Below the pieces are notes generated by a model. The model had not been told where the DNA came from. It ran no database searches and saw only the letters and a list, made by a program, of their open reading frames with translations. A program made the position numbers and the translations under genes. Below, one piece after another: positions 1 to 6,469 of a DNA stretch of 13,258 nucleotides. This stretch comes from Pseudomonadota bacterium. GTDB taxonomy: Bacteria; Desulfobacterota; Anaeroferrophillalia; Anaeroferrophillales; Tharpellaceae. The stretch spans positions 1 through 13,258 of the forward strand of contig WFRT01000265.1 in the NCBI GenBank assembly GCA_015486445.1. The letters are read 5' to 3'. How positions within the stretch are numbered: the stretch's first letter is position 1; each line of letters begins with the position of its first letter.

Positions 1-453
1 AACTTCCCGGTAGAGGGGTTCGCGCTCTTTCAGGTTTTGTTCAATCTCCACAGCCGGGCCCCGGTCACGACTCAGCCGGGGCCGCTGTTCGGGCCCGACC
101 GGATCGGCAAGCAGGCGTTTTACGGTCTCCTCAAGACTTGCCTGAAGCCAGATCACGATGCCCGTATCCCGGAGTCGGGCACGGTTTTCCGCTTTCAGCA
201 CAACCCCGCCGCCGGTCGCCAGGACCAGTTGCCGGCGCCGGGAAACATCTTCTAAAATCACGCTCTCGAGCCGCCGAAAATCGTCCCAGCCCCGTTCCCG
301 GACAAAAGCGGCAATAGTCTGGCCGGTGCGGGCCGCAAAAAGCTCGTCGGCATCGAGAAAAGGACGCCCGAGCCCGGCGGCCAGGAGGCGGCCGACGGTG
401 CTCTTGCCACTGCCCCGGTAGCCGACCAGGTAGATGTTGTCCGCCGCTTCCAT
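1..453 (-). CDS. aroK: Shikimate kinase (3' end cut by window edge)
   Basis: Phosphorylates the 3-hydroxyl of shikimate with ATP in the cytoplasm, the fifth step of the shikimate pathway to chorismate. My translation from the ATG at 453 gives 151 codons that run off the left edge; the family is about 170 residues, so roughly 20 C-terminal residues are missing. Visible motifs are the Walker A loop GYRGSGKST (residues 11-19), the shikimate-binding DAD (34-36), FRRLES with the substrate arginine near residue 60, the GGG motif (81-83), and the LID-region QRPRL with a later arginine-rich segment. The start lies 5 nt after the aroA stop codon, so the two are probably coupled in one transcript with aroE and obg. 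The family assignment is firm; aroK versus aroL naming is arbitrary here. Confidence 0.93.
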   Translation of the reverse strand, partial: MEAADNIYLVGYRGSGKSTVGRLLAAGLGRPFLDADELFAARTGQTIAAFVRERGWDDFRRLESVILEDVSRRRQLVLATGGGVVLKAENRARLRDTGIVIWLQASLEETVKRLLADPVGPEQRPRLSRDRGPAVEIEQNLKEREPLYREV

Positions 454-458
454 CCCGC

Positions 459-1727
459 CTAACGCCCGAGCCGGGCGAAGACCTCCCAGTAATTGGGAAA
501 GGACTTGGCCACGCACATCTGATCCTCGATCACCACCCCGGGAACCCGCAGCCCGACCAGGGAAAAGCTCATCGCGATGCGGTGGTCGTCGTAGGTCGAA
601 ATCCGGGCCCCGGAAGGCGTGCCGCCGGTCACGGCGATCGAGTCGGGACCGCACTCGGCCACGATCCCGAGTTTGCCCAGTTCGGCCGCGACCGCGGCCA
701 AACGGTCGCTTTCCTTGGCCCGCAGGTGGGCGACGTTGGAGATCCGGGTGGTGCCTTCGGCAAAAGCGGCGACCACGGCCAGGGTCGGCACCAGATCGGG
801 CATGTCGCCCATGTCCACCTCCACCGCGGCCAGGCGGCCGGGGCCCGCAACCGTGACCCCGTCCGGTGCGAAATCGACCTTGCAGCCCATTTTTTCAAGC
901 ACCCTGACAAATTGGAGATCACCCTGCGAGGAATCGGGACGGATGTCCGCAACCTTGATTTCGGCGCCGCAGATCGCGGCCGCGGCCCAGAAGTAGCCGG
1001 CCTGGGAACAGTCCGGCTCGACAAGCCGGGAACCGGCTTCGTAGACCTGTTTGCCGGGGACAGAAAACTCTAGATAATCACGATGTTCTACCTTAATCTT
1101 AAAGTTCCGCATGACCTTCATGGTAAGCTCGATATAGGGCTTGGAAACCGGCCCCCTGACAACCTTTATCCGCATGCCCCTTGGGGTCAGCGGGGCGGCG
1201 AGCAGGAGGCCGGAAAGATACTGGCTGCTGATGGCGCAGTCGATTTCGACCGGGCCGCCAAGAAGTCTCCCGCCGGTGATCCTGATCGGGGGACAGCCGC
1301 TGCCGGCAAGTGCTACGGCCGGCACGTCAAGCTGCCGCAGCGCCTCCAGGAGTTCGGCCATCGGCCGTTCACGCATCCGGGCGGAGCCGTCGAGCAGGTA
1401 TTCACCCCGGCCCAGGGCCGCAATCGCGGTCAGCAGCCGCATCGAGGTGCCGGAGTTTTCGAGATAGATTTCTTCGGCGCAGGGCTGCAGCCGGCCGCCG
1501 GTACCGCGCACGACAAAACGGTGGTTTTCGGGTTCGGCCGCAATTTCAGCCCCGAACTTTCTCAGGGCGGCGGCGGTCAACTCGGTATCGCGGCTGAAAA
1601 GCGCACCGTCGACCACGCTCTCTCCGGCCGCCAGGGCGGAAGCAATCAGCACCCGGTGGGTGTAGCTTTTCGAACCCGGCACCCGGATCACGGCTTCTTT
1701 GATCCGGCGCGGCGCGATCTCAAGCAT
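459..1727 (-). CDS. aroA: 3-phosphoshikimate 1-carboxyvinyltransferase (EPSP synthase)
   Basis: Transfers the enolpyruvyl group of PEP to shikimate 3-phosphate, the step after AroK. The protein is 422 residues, normal for the family. Motifs in order: PGSKSYTHR (17-25, substrate lysine K20), NSGTSMR (91-97, PEP site), SSQ (168-170), DMPDLVPT with the putative catalytic Asp311, RAKESDRL (336-343, Glu339) and KSFPNYW (408-414). The frame is open 46 codons further upstream, but that part is aroE read in another frame. The ATG at 1727 is preceded by AAGGAG and starts the conserved N-terminus, so I chose it. It overlaps the aroE stop by 8 bp. Leu98 sits where E. coli has Pro101; leucine there is common outside enterobacteria and is not evidence of anything special. 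Confidence 0.96.
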   Translation of the reverse strand: MLEIAPRRIKEAVIRVPGSKSYTHRVLIASALAAGESVVDGALFSRDTELTAAALRKFGAEIAAEPENHRFVVRGTGGRLQPCAEEIYLENSGTSMRLLTAIAALGRGEYLLDGSARMRERPMAELLEALRQLDVPAVALAGSGCPPIRITGGRLLGGPVEIDCAISSQYLSGLLLAAPLTPRGMRIKVVRGPVSKPYIELTMKVMRNFKIKVEHRDYLEFSVPGKQVYEAGSRLVEPDCSQAGYFWAAAAICGAEIKVADIRPDSSQGDLQFVRVLEKMGCKVDFAPDGVTVAGPGRLAAVEVDMGDMPDLVPTLAVVAAFAEGTTRISNVAHLRAKESDRLAAVAAELGKLGIVAECGPDSIAVTGGTPSGARISTYDDHRIAMSFSLVGLRVPGVVIEDQMCVAKSFPNYWEVFARLGR

Positions 1728-2550
1728 TCTCTTTCTCCTTGTTTTCCAGGACTTCCAAAACCGCCCGCCGCATGATCGCGACCGGGGCCCGGACCCCGGT
1801 CCAGAGCTCAAACTGCAGGGCCCCCTGGCCGATGAACATGCCGAGCCCGTCGACGGTTTCCGCACGCCGGGCCGCGGCCACGTTCAGCAGGCAGGTGCGC
1901 AGCGGGTTGTAAACGATATCCATAACCACCATGCCGGGCCGCAGAAGGCTTTCCGGCACCGGCATCCGGCCTGTAGACGGAAACATTCCGACCGGGGTCG
2001 TGTTGATCAGGATGTCACACTTGAAACGGTCAAGACTGTCGCGGCCCACCTCTTCGACCCCGAAGTCGGAGGCCAGCCGGCGGCCTTTTTCGCGGCTGCG
2101 ATTGCAGACCACAACCTCGGCCCCGGCCTGGACCAGGCCGTAAACCAGGGCCCGGGCCGCACCCCCGGCCCCCACCACGAGAGCCCGACAGCCGCCAGGA
2201 TCGATTTTTTCCCGCAGGGCGTTCAAGGCCCCCGGCGCGTCGGTGTTGCTGCCGTAAAGGCGGCCGTTGCGGTTGACCACGGTATTGACCGCGCCAATCC
2301 GGCAAGCGGTTTCGTCGACCTCGTCAAGGTAATCCATGACCTCGATCTTGTGCGGAATAGTAACACTGAAACCCTTGATTCCCAAAGCCCGCATCCCGGC
2401 CATCGCGGTCTTTAAGTCAGCAACCGCGAAAGCGCCGAAAAAAGCGTCAATCCCGAGGGCCCGGAAAGCGGCGTTGTGCATCACCGGACTCAGGGAGTGG
2501 GCCACCGGGTTGCCGATGACCCCGAAAAGTCGAGGCTTAACGAGGGTCAT
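1720..2550 (-). CDS. aroE: Shikimate dehydrogenase (NADP+)
   Basis: Reduces 3-dehydroshikimate to shikimate with NADPH, giving the substrate of AroK. The protein has 276 residues, typical of AroE. The substrate domain shows HSLSPVMHN (18-26), VTIPHK with catalytic Lys68, and NTDAPG with catalytic Asp104. The Rossmann part has GAGGAARA (127-134) and NRS (150-152), which suits the NADP-preferring form. The C-terminal helix carries GQGALQFELWTG. The start ATG overlaps the obg stop in an ATGA, with a GGAG Shine-Dalgarno inside the obg end, so translation is probably coupled to obg. It lies between obg and aroA in a four-gene block. Confidence 0.96.
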   Translation of the reverse strand: MTLVKPRLFGVIGNPVAHSLSPVMHNAAFRALGIDAFFGAFAVADLKTAMAGMRALGIKGFSVTIPHKIEVMDYLDEVDETACRIGAVNTVVNRNGRLYGSNTDAPGALNALREKIDPGGCRALVVGAGGAARALVYGLVQAGAEVVVCNRSREKGRRLASDFGVEEVGRDSLDRFKCDILINTTPVGMFPSTGRMPVPESLLRPGMVVMDIVYNPLRTCLLNVAAARRAETVDGLGMFIGQGALQFELWTGVRAPVAIMRRAVLEVLENKEKENA

Positions 2551-3647
2551 GGAAGCTCCGTTTCGGTTTTCATTTCCACCCCGGCCGCCTCCCGGGGCGG
2601 CTGCGGGGCCGCCGGCGCCGGGGCCGGCAGAATGGACGCCAGTGCATGGCGGAACTCATCGAGACCGTACCCGGAGACCGCCGAGATGGCCATCACCCGG
2701 CGGCCGGCCAGGCGGGGATGGTGCCGCAGGGCGGCCAGCAGCTCCTCCACCTCGTCCCGGGGCCTGGTGTCGGCCTGGGTCAGGAGAACAAGTTTTTCCC
2801 TATCCGGTAGCTCCTCACGGTAGAGGGCCAGCTCCCGGGTTACGGTTTCGTAGGCCTTGAGCAGGGCTTTAAGGTCCCGGTGTTCGGAAAGCGAGAGCAG
2901 GTGGACCAGAATACGGGTGCGTTCGACATGGCGCAGGAAACGGGTGCCGAGACCGACCCCGGCGTGGGCGTCGGCCACCAGGCCGGGGATATCGGCGATC
3001 ACCACCTGCCGGAAATCCCCGGCCGGCATGATCCCGAGATGGGGCTGCAGGGTCGTGAAAGGATAAGCGGCAACCTTGGGACGAGCCGCTGAAATGGCCG
3101 AAATCAGGGTCGATTTGCCGGCATTCGGAAGACCGATCAAACCCACCTCGGCAATCAATTTCAAAACCAGTTTCAAACGGGCTTTCTCCCCCTCTTCGCC
3201 GGGCTGGGAGAAACGGGGAGTACGGTGGGTGGCAGAGGCAAAGTGAGCGTTGCCCTTGCCGCCCCGGCCGCCCCGGGCAACGACCAGGCGCTCACCGTCA
3301 CACAGGACCTCTCCGCCGAAGACCGCCTCCCCCTCATCCCCTTCAAGGGGCAGGAACCAGACCTCGGTACCCAGCGGAACCTTGATGCGGATATCATCGG
3401 AAGCCGCCCCGGTGCGGTTCTTTCCCGCGCCGTTGCCGCCCTTCTTCACCCGGTAGAGGCGCTGGTAGCGAAGATCGAGCAGGGTGTTCTTCTGGACGTC
3501 TCCGACCAGAACCACATCACCGCCGCGGCCGCCGTCGCCGCCGTCCGGGCCGCCCCGGGGGACATATTTCTCCCGGCGGAAGCTGACGCAGCCGTTGCCG
3601 CCGTCGCCGGCTTCGACCTCGATTTTTACTTCATCGATAAAACGCAT
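2547..3647 (-). CDS. obg: Obg/CgtA family GTPase
   Basis: GTPase that binds the 50S subunit during late ribosome assembly and links it to growth and stress state. The 366-residue protein has the Gly-rich Obg fold first (residues 1-158, many GG and GDGG turns), then the GTPase domain: G1 GLPNAGKST (172-180), switch I YPFTTLQP (195-202), G3 DIPG (219-222) and G5 SAVSG (322-326). The G4 motif, normally NKxD or TKxD, reads TQAD (290-293). The short Pro/Ala-rich tail (341-366) lacks a folded C-terminal domain. The start fits the family N-terminus (MxFxDEVKIEVxAGDGG), but its Shine-Dalgarno is weak. It is separated from rpmA, its usual operon partner, by a terminator and 293 bp, and it leads the aroE-aroA-aroK block. 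Confidence 0.96.
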   Translation of the reverse strand: MRFIDEVKIEVEAGDGGNGCVSFRREKYVPRGGPDGGDGGRGGDVVLVGDVQKNTLLDLRYQRLYRVKKGGNGAGKNRTGAASDDIRIKVPLGTEVWFLPLEGDEGEAVFGGEVLCDGERLVVARGGRGGKGNAHFASATHRTPRFSQPGEEGEKARLKLVLKLIAEVGLIGLPNAGKSTLISAISAARPKVAAYPFTTLQPHLGIMPAGDFRQVVIADIPGLVADAHAGVGLGTRFLRHVERTRILVHLLSLSEHRDLKALLKAYETVTRELALYREELPDREKLVLLTQADTRPRDEVEELLAALRHHPRLAGRRVMAISAVSGYGLDEFRHALASILPAPAPAAPQPPREAAGVEMKTETELP

Positions 3648-3731
3648 GCCTGATAATGATGACGCCGGAACCCGGCCGGCCGCAGCCGGCTAATCACGGC
3701 CGCCGTAAGGACCCACGGGAACCGTCAGCCC

Positions 3732-3755
3732 GGGGGCGGTCCGAAAACCGCCCCC
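3732..3755. repeat. GC-rich hairpin upstream of obg
   Basis: Arms GGGGGCGGT and ACCGCCCCC form a 9-bp perfect stem around a 6-nt loop. Neither strand has a U-run after it, so it is not a classical intrinsic terminator. It lies about 85 nt before the obg start and could be part of the obg leader. Confidence 0.6.
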
Positions 3756-3828
3756 CGCGTCACTCCTCCACGAATTAAGCTTTCCGGGAAAAGTTTCCCG
3801 GTTTTCCGACACCAGGGCCCGGAAACAG

Positions 3829-3855
3829 AAAAAGCCCTTTTGCAAAGGGCTTTTT
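3829..3855 (-). terminator. Intrinsic terminator after rpmA
   Basis: A perfect 12-bp symmetric hairpin: AAAAAGCCCTTT, a 3-nt loop, then AAAGGGCTTTTT. Read on the minus strand it follows rpmA by about 85 nt and ends in five Ts, so it should end the rplU-rpmA transcript. The flanking A and T runs make it potentially bidirectional, but no plus-strand gene leads into it. Confidence 0.8.
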
Positions 3856-3906
3856 CATCGACAACGCCGAATCAAAAAGACCCGGCGAAAGATTTTTTAT
3901 CAACTC

Positions 3907-3924
3907 CGCCGGCCGCGGCCGGCG
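3907..3924. repeat. 18-bp perfect palindrome after rpmA
   Basis: CGCCGGCCGCGGCCGGCG is its own reverse complement and lies 16 bp beyond the rpmA stop codon. With no loop and no T-run it is probably not the terminator. It may be a protein site, or simply a product of the GGCC-rich base composition. Confidence 0.5.
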
Positions 3925-3940
3925 ATACGGCCGGGAATTC

Positions 3941-4198
3941 TCAGGCCGCCGGATAGACGCTGACCTTTTTCCGCGCCTTGCCGAAACGTTCGAACGTAAC
4001 AATGCCGTCGGTCTTGGCAAACAGGGTGTCATCCTTGCCCTTGCCGACATTGACCCCGGGATGGATACGGGTGCCCCGCTGCCGGACCAGGATATTGCCG
4101 GCGATCACCTTCTCGCCGCCGAAATGTTTAATCCCAAGCCTTTTGCTGATACTGTCACGGCCGTTACTGGTACTGCCGCCGCCTTTTTTATGAGCCAT
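3941..4198 (-). CDS. rpmA: 50S ribosomal protein bL27
   Basis: Small basic protein of the large subunit whose N-terminus reaches the peptidyl-transferase centre. It has 85 residues, the usual length. The N-terminus MAHKKGGGSTSNGRDS starts directly with the mature form, without the cleaved extension seen in Firmicutes. Further on are RLGIKHFGGE and the conserved RQRGTRIHPGVNVG. An AAGGAG Shine-Dalgarno precedes the ATG. It follows rplU by 38 bp, the standard rplU-rpmA pair. Confidence 0.98.
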   Translation of the reverse strand: MAHKKGGGSTSNGRDSISKRLGIKHFGGEKVIAGNILVRQRGTRIHPGVNVGKGKDDTLFAKTDGIVTFERFGKARKKVSVYPAA

Positions 4199-4236
4199 GA
4201 GTTAAACTCCTTATATTATGTAATAAATATTCCGCT

Positions 4237-4548
4237 TTAACCGTTGATGTCCGTAATCTTCAGTTGGGTCAGTTCCTGGCGGTGACCCTGGCGCTTGCGG
4301 TAACCTTTGCGGCGCTTGGATTTGAACACCAGGATCTTGTCACCCCTTTTCTGGGAAACGATCTCTCCCCTGACCACCGCTCCCTCGACCAGCGGAGCGC
4401 CGATTTTAACCTCTTCGTCATCCACCAGGCTCAAGACCTCGGAGAGTTCCACCACGTCGCCGGCATCCCCGGCAATTCTTTCGACCTCGATCAAATCTCC
4501 GGCGGCCACCTTGTACTGCTTGCCACCGGTACGCAAAACGGCATACAT
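4237..4548 (-). CDS. rplU: 50S ribosomal protein bL21
   Basis: Large-subunit protein that binds 23S rRNA. It has 103 residues with the family start MYAVLRTGGKQYKV and the C-terminal KRRKGYRKRQGHRQELTQLKI signature region (about residues 78-98). GGGAG precedes the ATG by 9 nt. It is the first gene of rplU-rpmA and has its own promoter at 4685-4713 plus a structured leader of about 130 nt (see those entries), which suggests control at the level of its mRNA. Confidence 0.98.
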   Translation of the reverse strand: MYAVLRTGGKQYKVAAGDLIEVERIAGDAGDVVELSEVLSLVDDEEVKIGAPLVEGAVVRGEIVSQKRGDKILVFKSKRRKGYRKRQGHRQELTQLKITDING

Positions 4549-4684
4549 TTTCCGTTACTCCCTTTTCTCATATGAAAGAAGCGGCCCGCAAAACCGGGGA
4601 CCAACCCGGTTTCCGCACCGCCCCGCTGTAAACTCAAGAGGCCGTGGGAAAACCCTTTCGGCCCGGTCTCTGCTACGGTGGCGC
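4549..4684 (-). promoter_or_regulatory. Structured 5' leader of rplU
   Basis: The predicted transcript starts just inside 4684 and has about 130 nt before the rplU ATG. Two hairpins are visible. At 4640-4663 arms GGCCG/CGGCC enclose GGG/CCC with a 4-nt loop. At 4591-4612 there is a perfect 8-bp stem AAACCGGG/CCCGGTTT with a 6-nt loop, flanked by GCGG/CCGC. The second is followed by TTTTG on the transcript, so it could act as a weak attenuator. An autogenous bL21 leader is the natural guess, but I cannot match it to a known RNA family by eye. Confidence 0.5.
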
Positions 4685-4713
4685 TATATAATCAATAAGC
4701 CCCAGTTTGTCAA
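4685..4713 (-). promoter_or_regulatory. Sigma70-type promoter of rplU-rpmA
   Basis: On the minus strand: -35 TTGACA (perfect), 17-bp spacer, -10 TATATA (four of six). It lies between the transaldolase gene and rplU and points to rplU. The -35 matches the consensus fully and the spacing is optimal. Confidence 0.75.
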
Positions 4714-4771
4714 GCCCTTTCTGGCCGCAACGCCGAGGCTTCACCCCCTCGGGAGAGGAGGAAAAATGAAG

Positions 4772-5419
4772 TTATTTCCCCTGCTGCCCGCGCCAGTCGG
4801 CCAGGAAACGCTCGATCCCGATATCGGTGAGCGGATGCTTGGCCAGCTGCATCATCACCTTGAATGGAATGGTGCAGACATCGGCGCCGATTTCGGCCGC
4901 CTCGAGAACGTGGCGCGGATGACGGATACTGGCCACGATAATCTTGGTCAGGTAGCCGTAGTTTTCGTAGATATCGGCAATCTGACGGACCAGTTCCATG
5001 CCGTCCGCCGAAATATCGTCGAGCCGGCCGACAAAAGGGCTGACATAGGTGGCCCCGGCCTTGGCCGCGAGCAGGGCCTGGAGGGGGGAAAAGATCAGGG
5101 TAACGTTGGTCTTGATGCCGAGATCGGAAAGTTCCTTGACCGCCTTCAGGCCTTCCGCCACCATCGGGATCTTGATAACGATGTTGTCGCCCAGCTTGAC
5201 CAGTTCCCGGGCCTCGCTGACCATGCCCTCGGCTTCCAGTGAAATCACCTCGGCACTGACCGGACCGGGCACCAGTTCGGCGATCTTTTTCATACCGGGC
5301 ATGAATTCAAAGCCTTCCTTGGCCACCAGGGAAGGATTGGTGGTAACCCCGTCAACCAGACCGTAGGCCATGGCCTTGCGGATTTCATCAAGGTTGGCGG
5401 TATCGATAAAAAATTCCAT
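4772..5419 (-). CDS. tal: Transaldolase, small FSA/TalC subfamily
   Basis: Class I Schiff-base enzyme of about 215 residues, the size of the small transaldolase/fructose-6-phosphate aldolase subfamily. It acts in the non-oxidative pentose phosphate pathway. Visible features are the N-terminus MEFFIDTANLDEIR (Asp6), TTNPS (26-30), VIKIPM with the Schiff-base Lys83, and LIFSPLQALLAAKAGATYVSPFVGR further on. SAEVIS carries Glu57 where E. coli FSA has Gln59; Glu there is typical of true transaldolases, so I favour that activity. The frame is open eight codons further up, but the ATG at 5419 fits the family and has GAGG six nt before it. It overlaps the end of folK by 32 bp. No clear terminator follows it. 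Confidence 0.92.
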   Translation of the reverse strand: MEFFIDTANLDEIRKAMAYGLVDGVTTNPSLVAKEGFEFMPGMKKIAELVPGPVSAEVISLEAEGMVSEARELVKLGDNIVIKIPMVAEGLKAVKELSDLGIKTNVTLIFSPLQALLAAKAGATYVSPFVGRLDDISADGMELVRQIADIYENYGYLTKIIVASIRHPRHVLEAAEIGADVCTIPFKVMMQLAKHPLTDIGIERFLADWRGQQGK

Positions 5420-5957
5420 CTTTGACCTCGTGCACTGCCTCAACCGGCGGCGCCACCACGAAGGCGGCCTCGGCGGCGGGGTTGGCTTGACAAAATTGAT
5501 TTAAAATTTCAGTAATCGTCTGCTGTTTTACCGGATGAACCAGATCCGGGGCAAGCTCGGCCAGCGGTTCGAGAACGAAACGCCGCCCGGCCATTTCGGG
5601 ATGGGGAACCTTGAGCTCCTCCCGGTCGATAATCTCATCCCCGATTATGATGATGTCGAGGTCGATGGTCCGCGGCCCCCAGCGTTCGACCCGGACCCGG
5701 CCCAGCCGGCTTTCGATCGCCAGCAGCTGCTCGAGCAGCCGCCGGGGCGGCAGCAGGCTGCGCAGTTGCAGAACCCCGTTAAGAAAAGCGCCCTGGTCGA
5801 GGTAGCCGACCGGGGCGGTTTCATAGAGCGAGGAGAGCTTGACCAGCCGGCTTTGCGGCAACCCGGTCACGGCCTCAATCGCCTGGTTGATCAATTTCCA
5901 GCGGTCGCCGAGATTGCTGCCGAAACCGATGAAAACTTCGCGTTCCGAGCCGGGCAC
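5388..5957 (-). CDS. folK: Hydroxymethyldihydropterin pyrophosphokinase (HPPK)
   Basis: Transfers pyrophosphate from ATP to 6-hydroxymethyl-7,8-dihydropterin in folate synthesis. From the GTG at 5957 it has 189 residues. Motifs: FIGFGSNLGDR (9-19), FLNGV, ERWGPRTIDLDI (91-102, Mg-binding Asp99 and Asp101) and VPHPEMAGRRFVLEPLAEL (117-135). The start is uncertain. An ATG at 6002 would add 15 Ala/Pro/Thr-rich residues that are just the tatA end in another frame, while the GTG sits 4 nt after the tatA stop and suits coupled translation. Neither has a good Shine-Dalgarno. About 34 residues follow the usual end of the fold, and the last ten codons overlap the transaldolase start, as if an earlier stop codon had been lost. 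Confidence 0.93.
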   Translation of the reverse strand: MPGSEREVFIGFGSNLGDRWKLINQAIEAVTGLPQSRLVKLSSLYETAPVGYLDQGAFLNGVLQLRSLLPPRRLLEQLLAIESRLGRVRVERWGPRTIDLDIIIIGDEIIDREELKVPHPEMAGRRFVLEPLAELAPDLVHPVKQQTITEILNQFCQANPAAEAAFVVAPPVEAVHEVKDGIFYRYRQP

Positions 5958-5961
5958 CGGC

Positions 5962-6171
5962 CTAGCCGTTGCTGGAGCCGTCGGTGTCGCTGCTGGCGGC
6001 ATCTTTCTTCGGGGTCACATCGATCTCTTCGGGACCTTCCTTGGTGGCCTTCTTGAAATTACGGATGCCCTTGCCCAGGGCGCCGCCGATCTCCGGCAGT
6101 TTCCCGGTTCCAAAGATGATCAGGATGATGATCAGAATAATGACAAGTTCCGGAATACCAATACCAAACAT
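5962..6171 (-). CDS. tatA: Sec-independent translocase protein TatA/TatE
   Basis: Forms the pore-like oligomer of the twin-arginine translocase, which exports folded proteins across the inner membrane. It has 69 residues: a short periplasmic start MFGIGIPE, a single hydrophobic helix (about 8-20, rich in Ile/Leu), the hinge FGTGKLPEIGG (20-30), an amphipathic helix GKGIRNFKKATKE, and a polar acidic tail ending in Ser/Asp/Gly. AAGGAAA precedes the ATG. No TatC or TatB is in the window. It starts only about 40 nt after the selC 3' end with just a weak hairpin between, so it may be read from the selC promoter. folK follows directly. Confidence 0.95.
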   Translation of the reverse strand: MFGIGIPELVIILIIILIIFGTGKLPEIGGALGKGIRNFKKATKEGPEEIDVTPKKDAASSDTDGSSNG

Positions 6172-6188
6172 AACTGTTTCCTTAGAAA

Positions 6189-6203
6189 ACCCGGTTACCG
6201 GGT
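6189..6203 (-). terminator. Weak hairpin between selC and tatA
   Basis: ACCCGG and CCGGGT form a 6-bp stem with a 3-nt loop, followed on the minus strand by TTTTC. Stem and T-run are both short, so it may end only part of selC transcription, or serve as a processing mark, with read-through into tatA. Confidence 0.4.
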
Positions 6204-6209
6204 AAAGAT

Positions 6210-6307
6210 TGGCGGAAGTGTATGGGAATCGAACCCACCTTTCCGGGTATCAGCCGGAAACACTGGATTTGAAGTCCAGGCTGCCCACCAGTGACAGAGA
6301 CACTTCC
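6210..6307 (-). tRNA. selC: tRNA-Sec (anticodon UCA)
   Basis: Carries serine, later converted to selenocysteine, to UGA codons recoded by SelB. The minus-strand RNA has an 8-bp acceptor stem GGAAGTGT/ACACTTCC (one pair longer than in normal tRNAs), discriminator G and an encoded CCA. The anticodon stem-loop is CTGGA-CTTCAAA-TCCAG, with anticodon TCA at 6270-6272. The long variable arm has a 7-bp stem TTTCCGG/CCGGAAA (6240-6260). The T arm contains GGTTCGATTCC. The long acceptor, big variable arm and UCA anticodon together identify it as selC rather than a serine tRNA or an ordinary suppressor. Its presence means the organism makes selenoproteins. The divergent neighbours are selenium-metabolism genes. 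Confidence 0.97.
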
Positions 6308-6323
6308 TGACAAACAAGCAATA

Positions 6324-6342
6324 CAGCGGCCCGCAACCGCTG
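6324..6342 (-). repeat. Hairpin in the selC precursor leader
   Basis: CAGCGG and CCGCTG form a 6-bp stem with a 7-nt loop between the selC promoter and the mature tRNA 5' end. It could shape the precursor for RNase P processing. Confidence 0.4.
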
Positions 6343-6348
6343 CAGCGC

Positions 6349-6377
6349 CCTATACCAATTATACCTTTCAAAGTCAA
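6349..6377 (-). promoter_or_regulatory. Promoter of selC
   Basis: On the minus strand: -35 TTGACT (five of six), 17-bp spacer, -10 TATAGG preceded by TGG (extended -10), then a GC-rich discriminator GCGC as in stable-RNA promoters. A perfect TATAAT lies 9 bp upstream of the chosen -10, inside the spacer, but has no matching -35. The start would be about 35 nt before the tRNA. Confidence 0.7.
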
Positions 6378-6469
6378 CGCCATTCCCGGGGAAACAGAGG
6401 ATTAACCAAGGGCACCGGCCGGGGTCGATGAAAACTATCACTCAGCGAAACTGAATCGAGAAAATCTAT

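Larger units (their letters stand above)
3648..3940. other. Intergenic region rpmA-obg, no gene seen
   Basis: A 293-bp gap between rpmA and obg, both on the minus strand. I see no supportable coding sequence. It holds a perfect palindrome just after rpmA (3907-3924), a terminator-like hairpin (3829-3855), a small hairpin with 7-bp arms at 3785-3800, a strong GC hairpin (3732-3755), and GGCCGGCC-rich sequence near 3674-3690. No convincing -35/-10 pair for obg was found, so its promoter is unknown. Confidence 0.7.

Noticed and set aside
1728..1865. 46-residue N-terminal extension of the aroA frame
   Set aside because: It overlaps the aroE coding sequence, is Arg/Ser/Gly-rich out-of-frame sequence, and the internal ATG at 1727 has AAGGAG and the family N-terminus.
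4733..4752. CCGAGG/CCTCGG hairpin as a terminator after tal
   Set aside because: Six-bp stem with an 8-nt loop and no T-run on the minus strand; too weak to call.
4307..5242. 311-codon plus-strand frame over rplU, its leader and tal
   Set aside because: It spans two real genes on the other strand plus a promoter, with Ser/Thr/Pro-rich shadow composition.
6195..6441. Small minus-strand frames across selC
   Set aside because: They run through the tRNA and its promoter; no coding signature.
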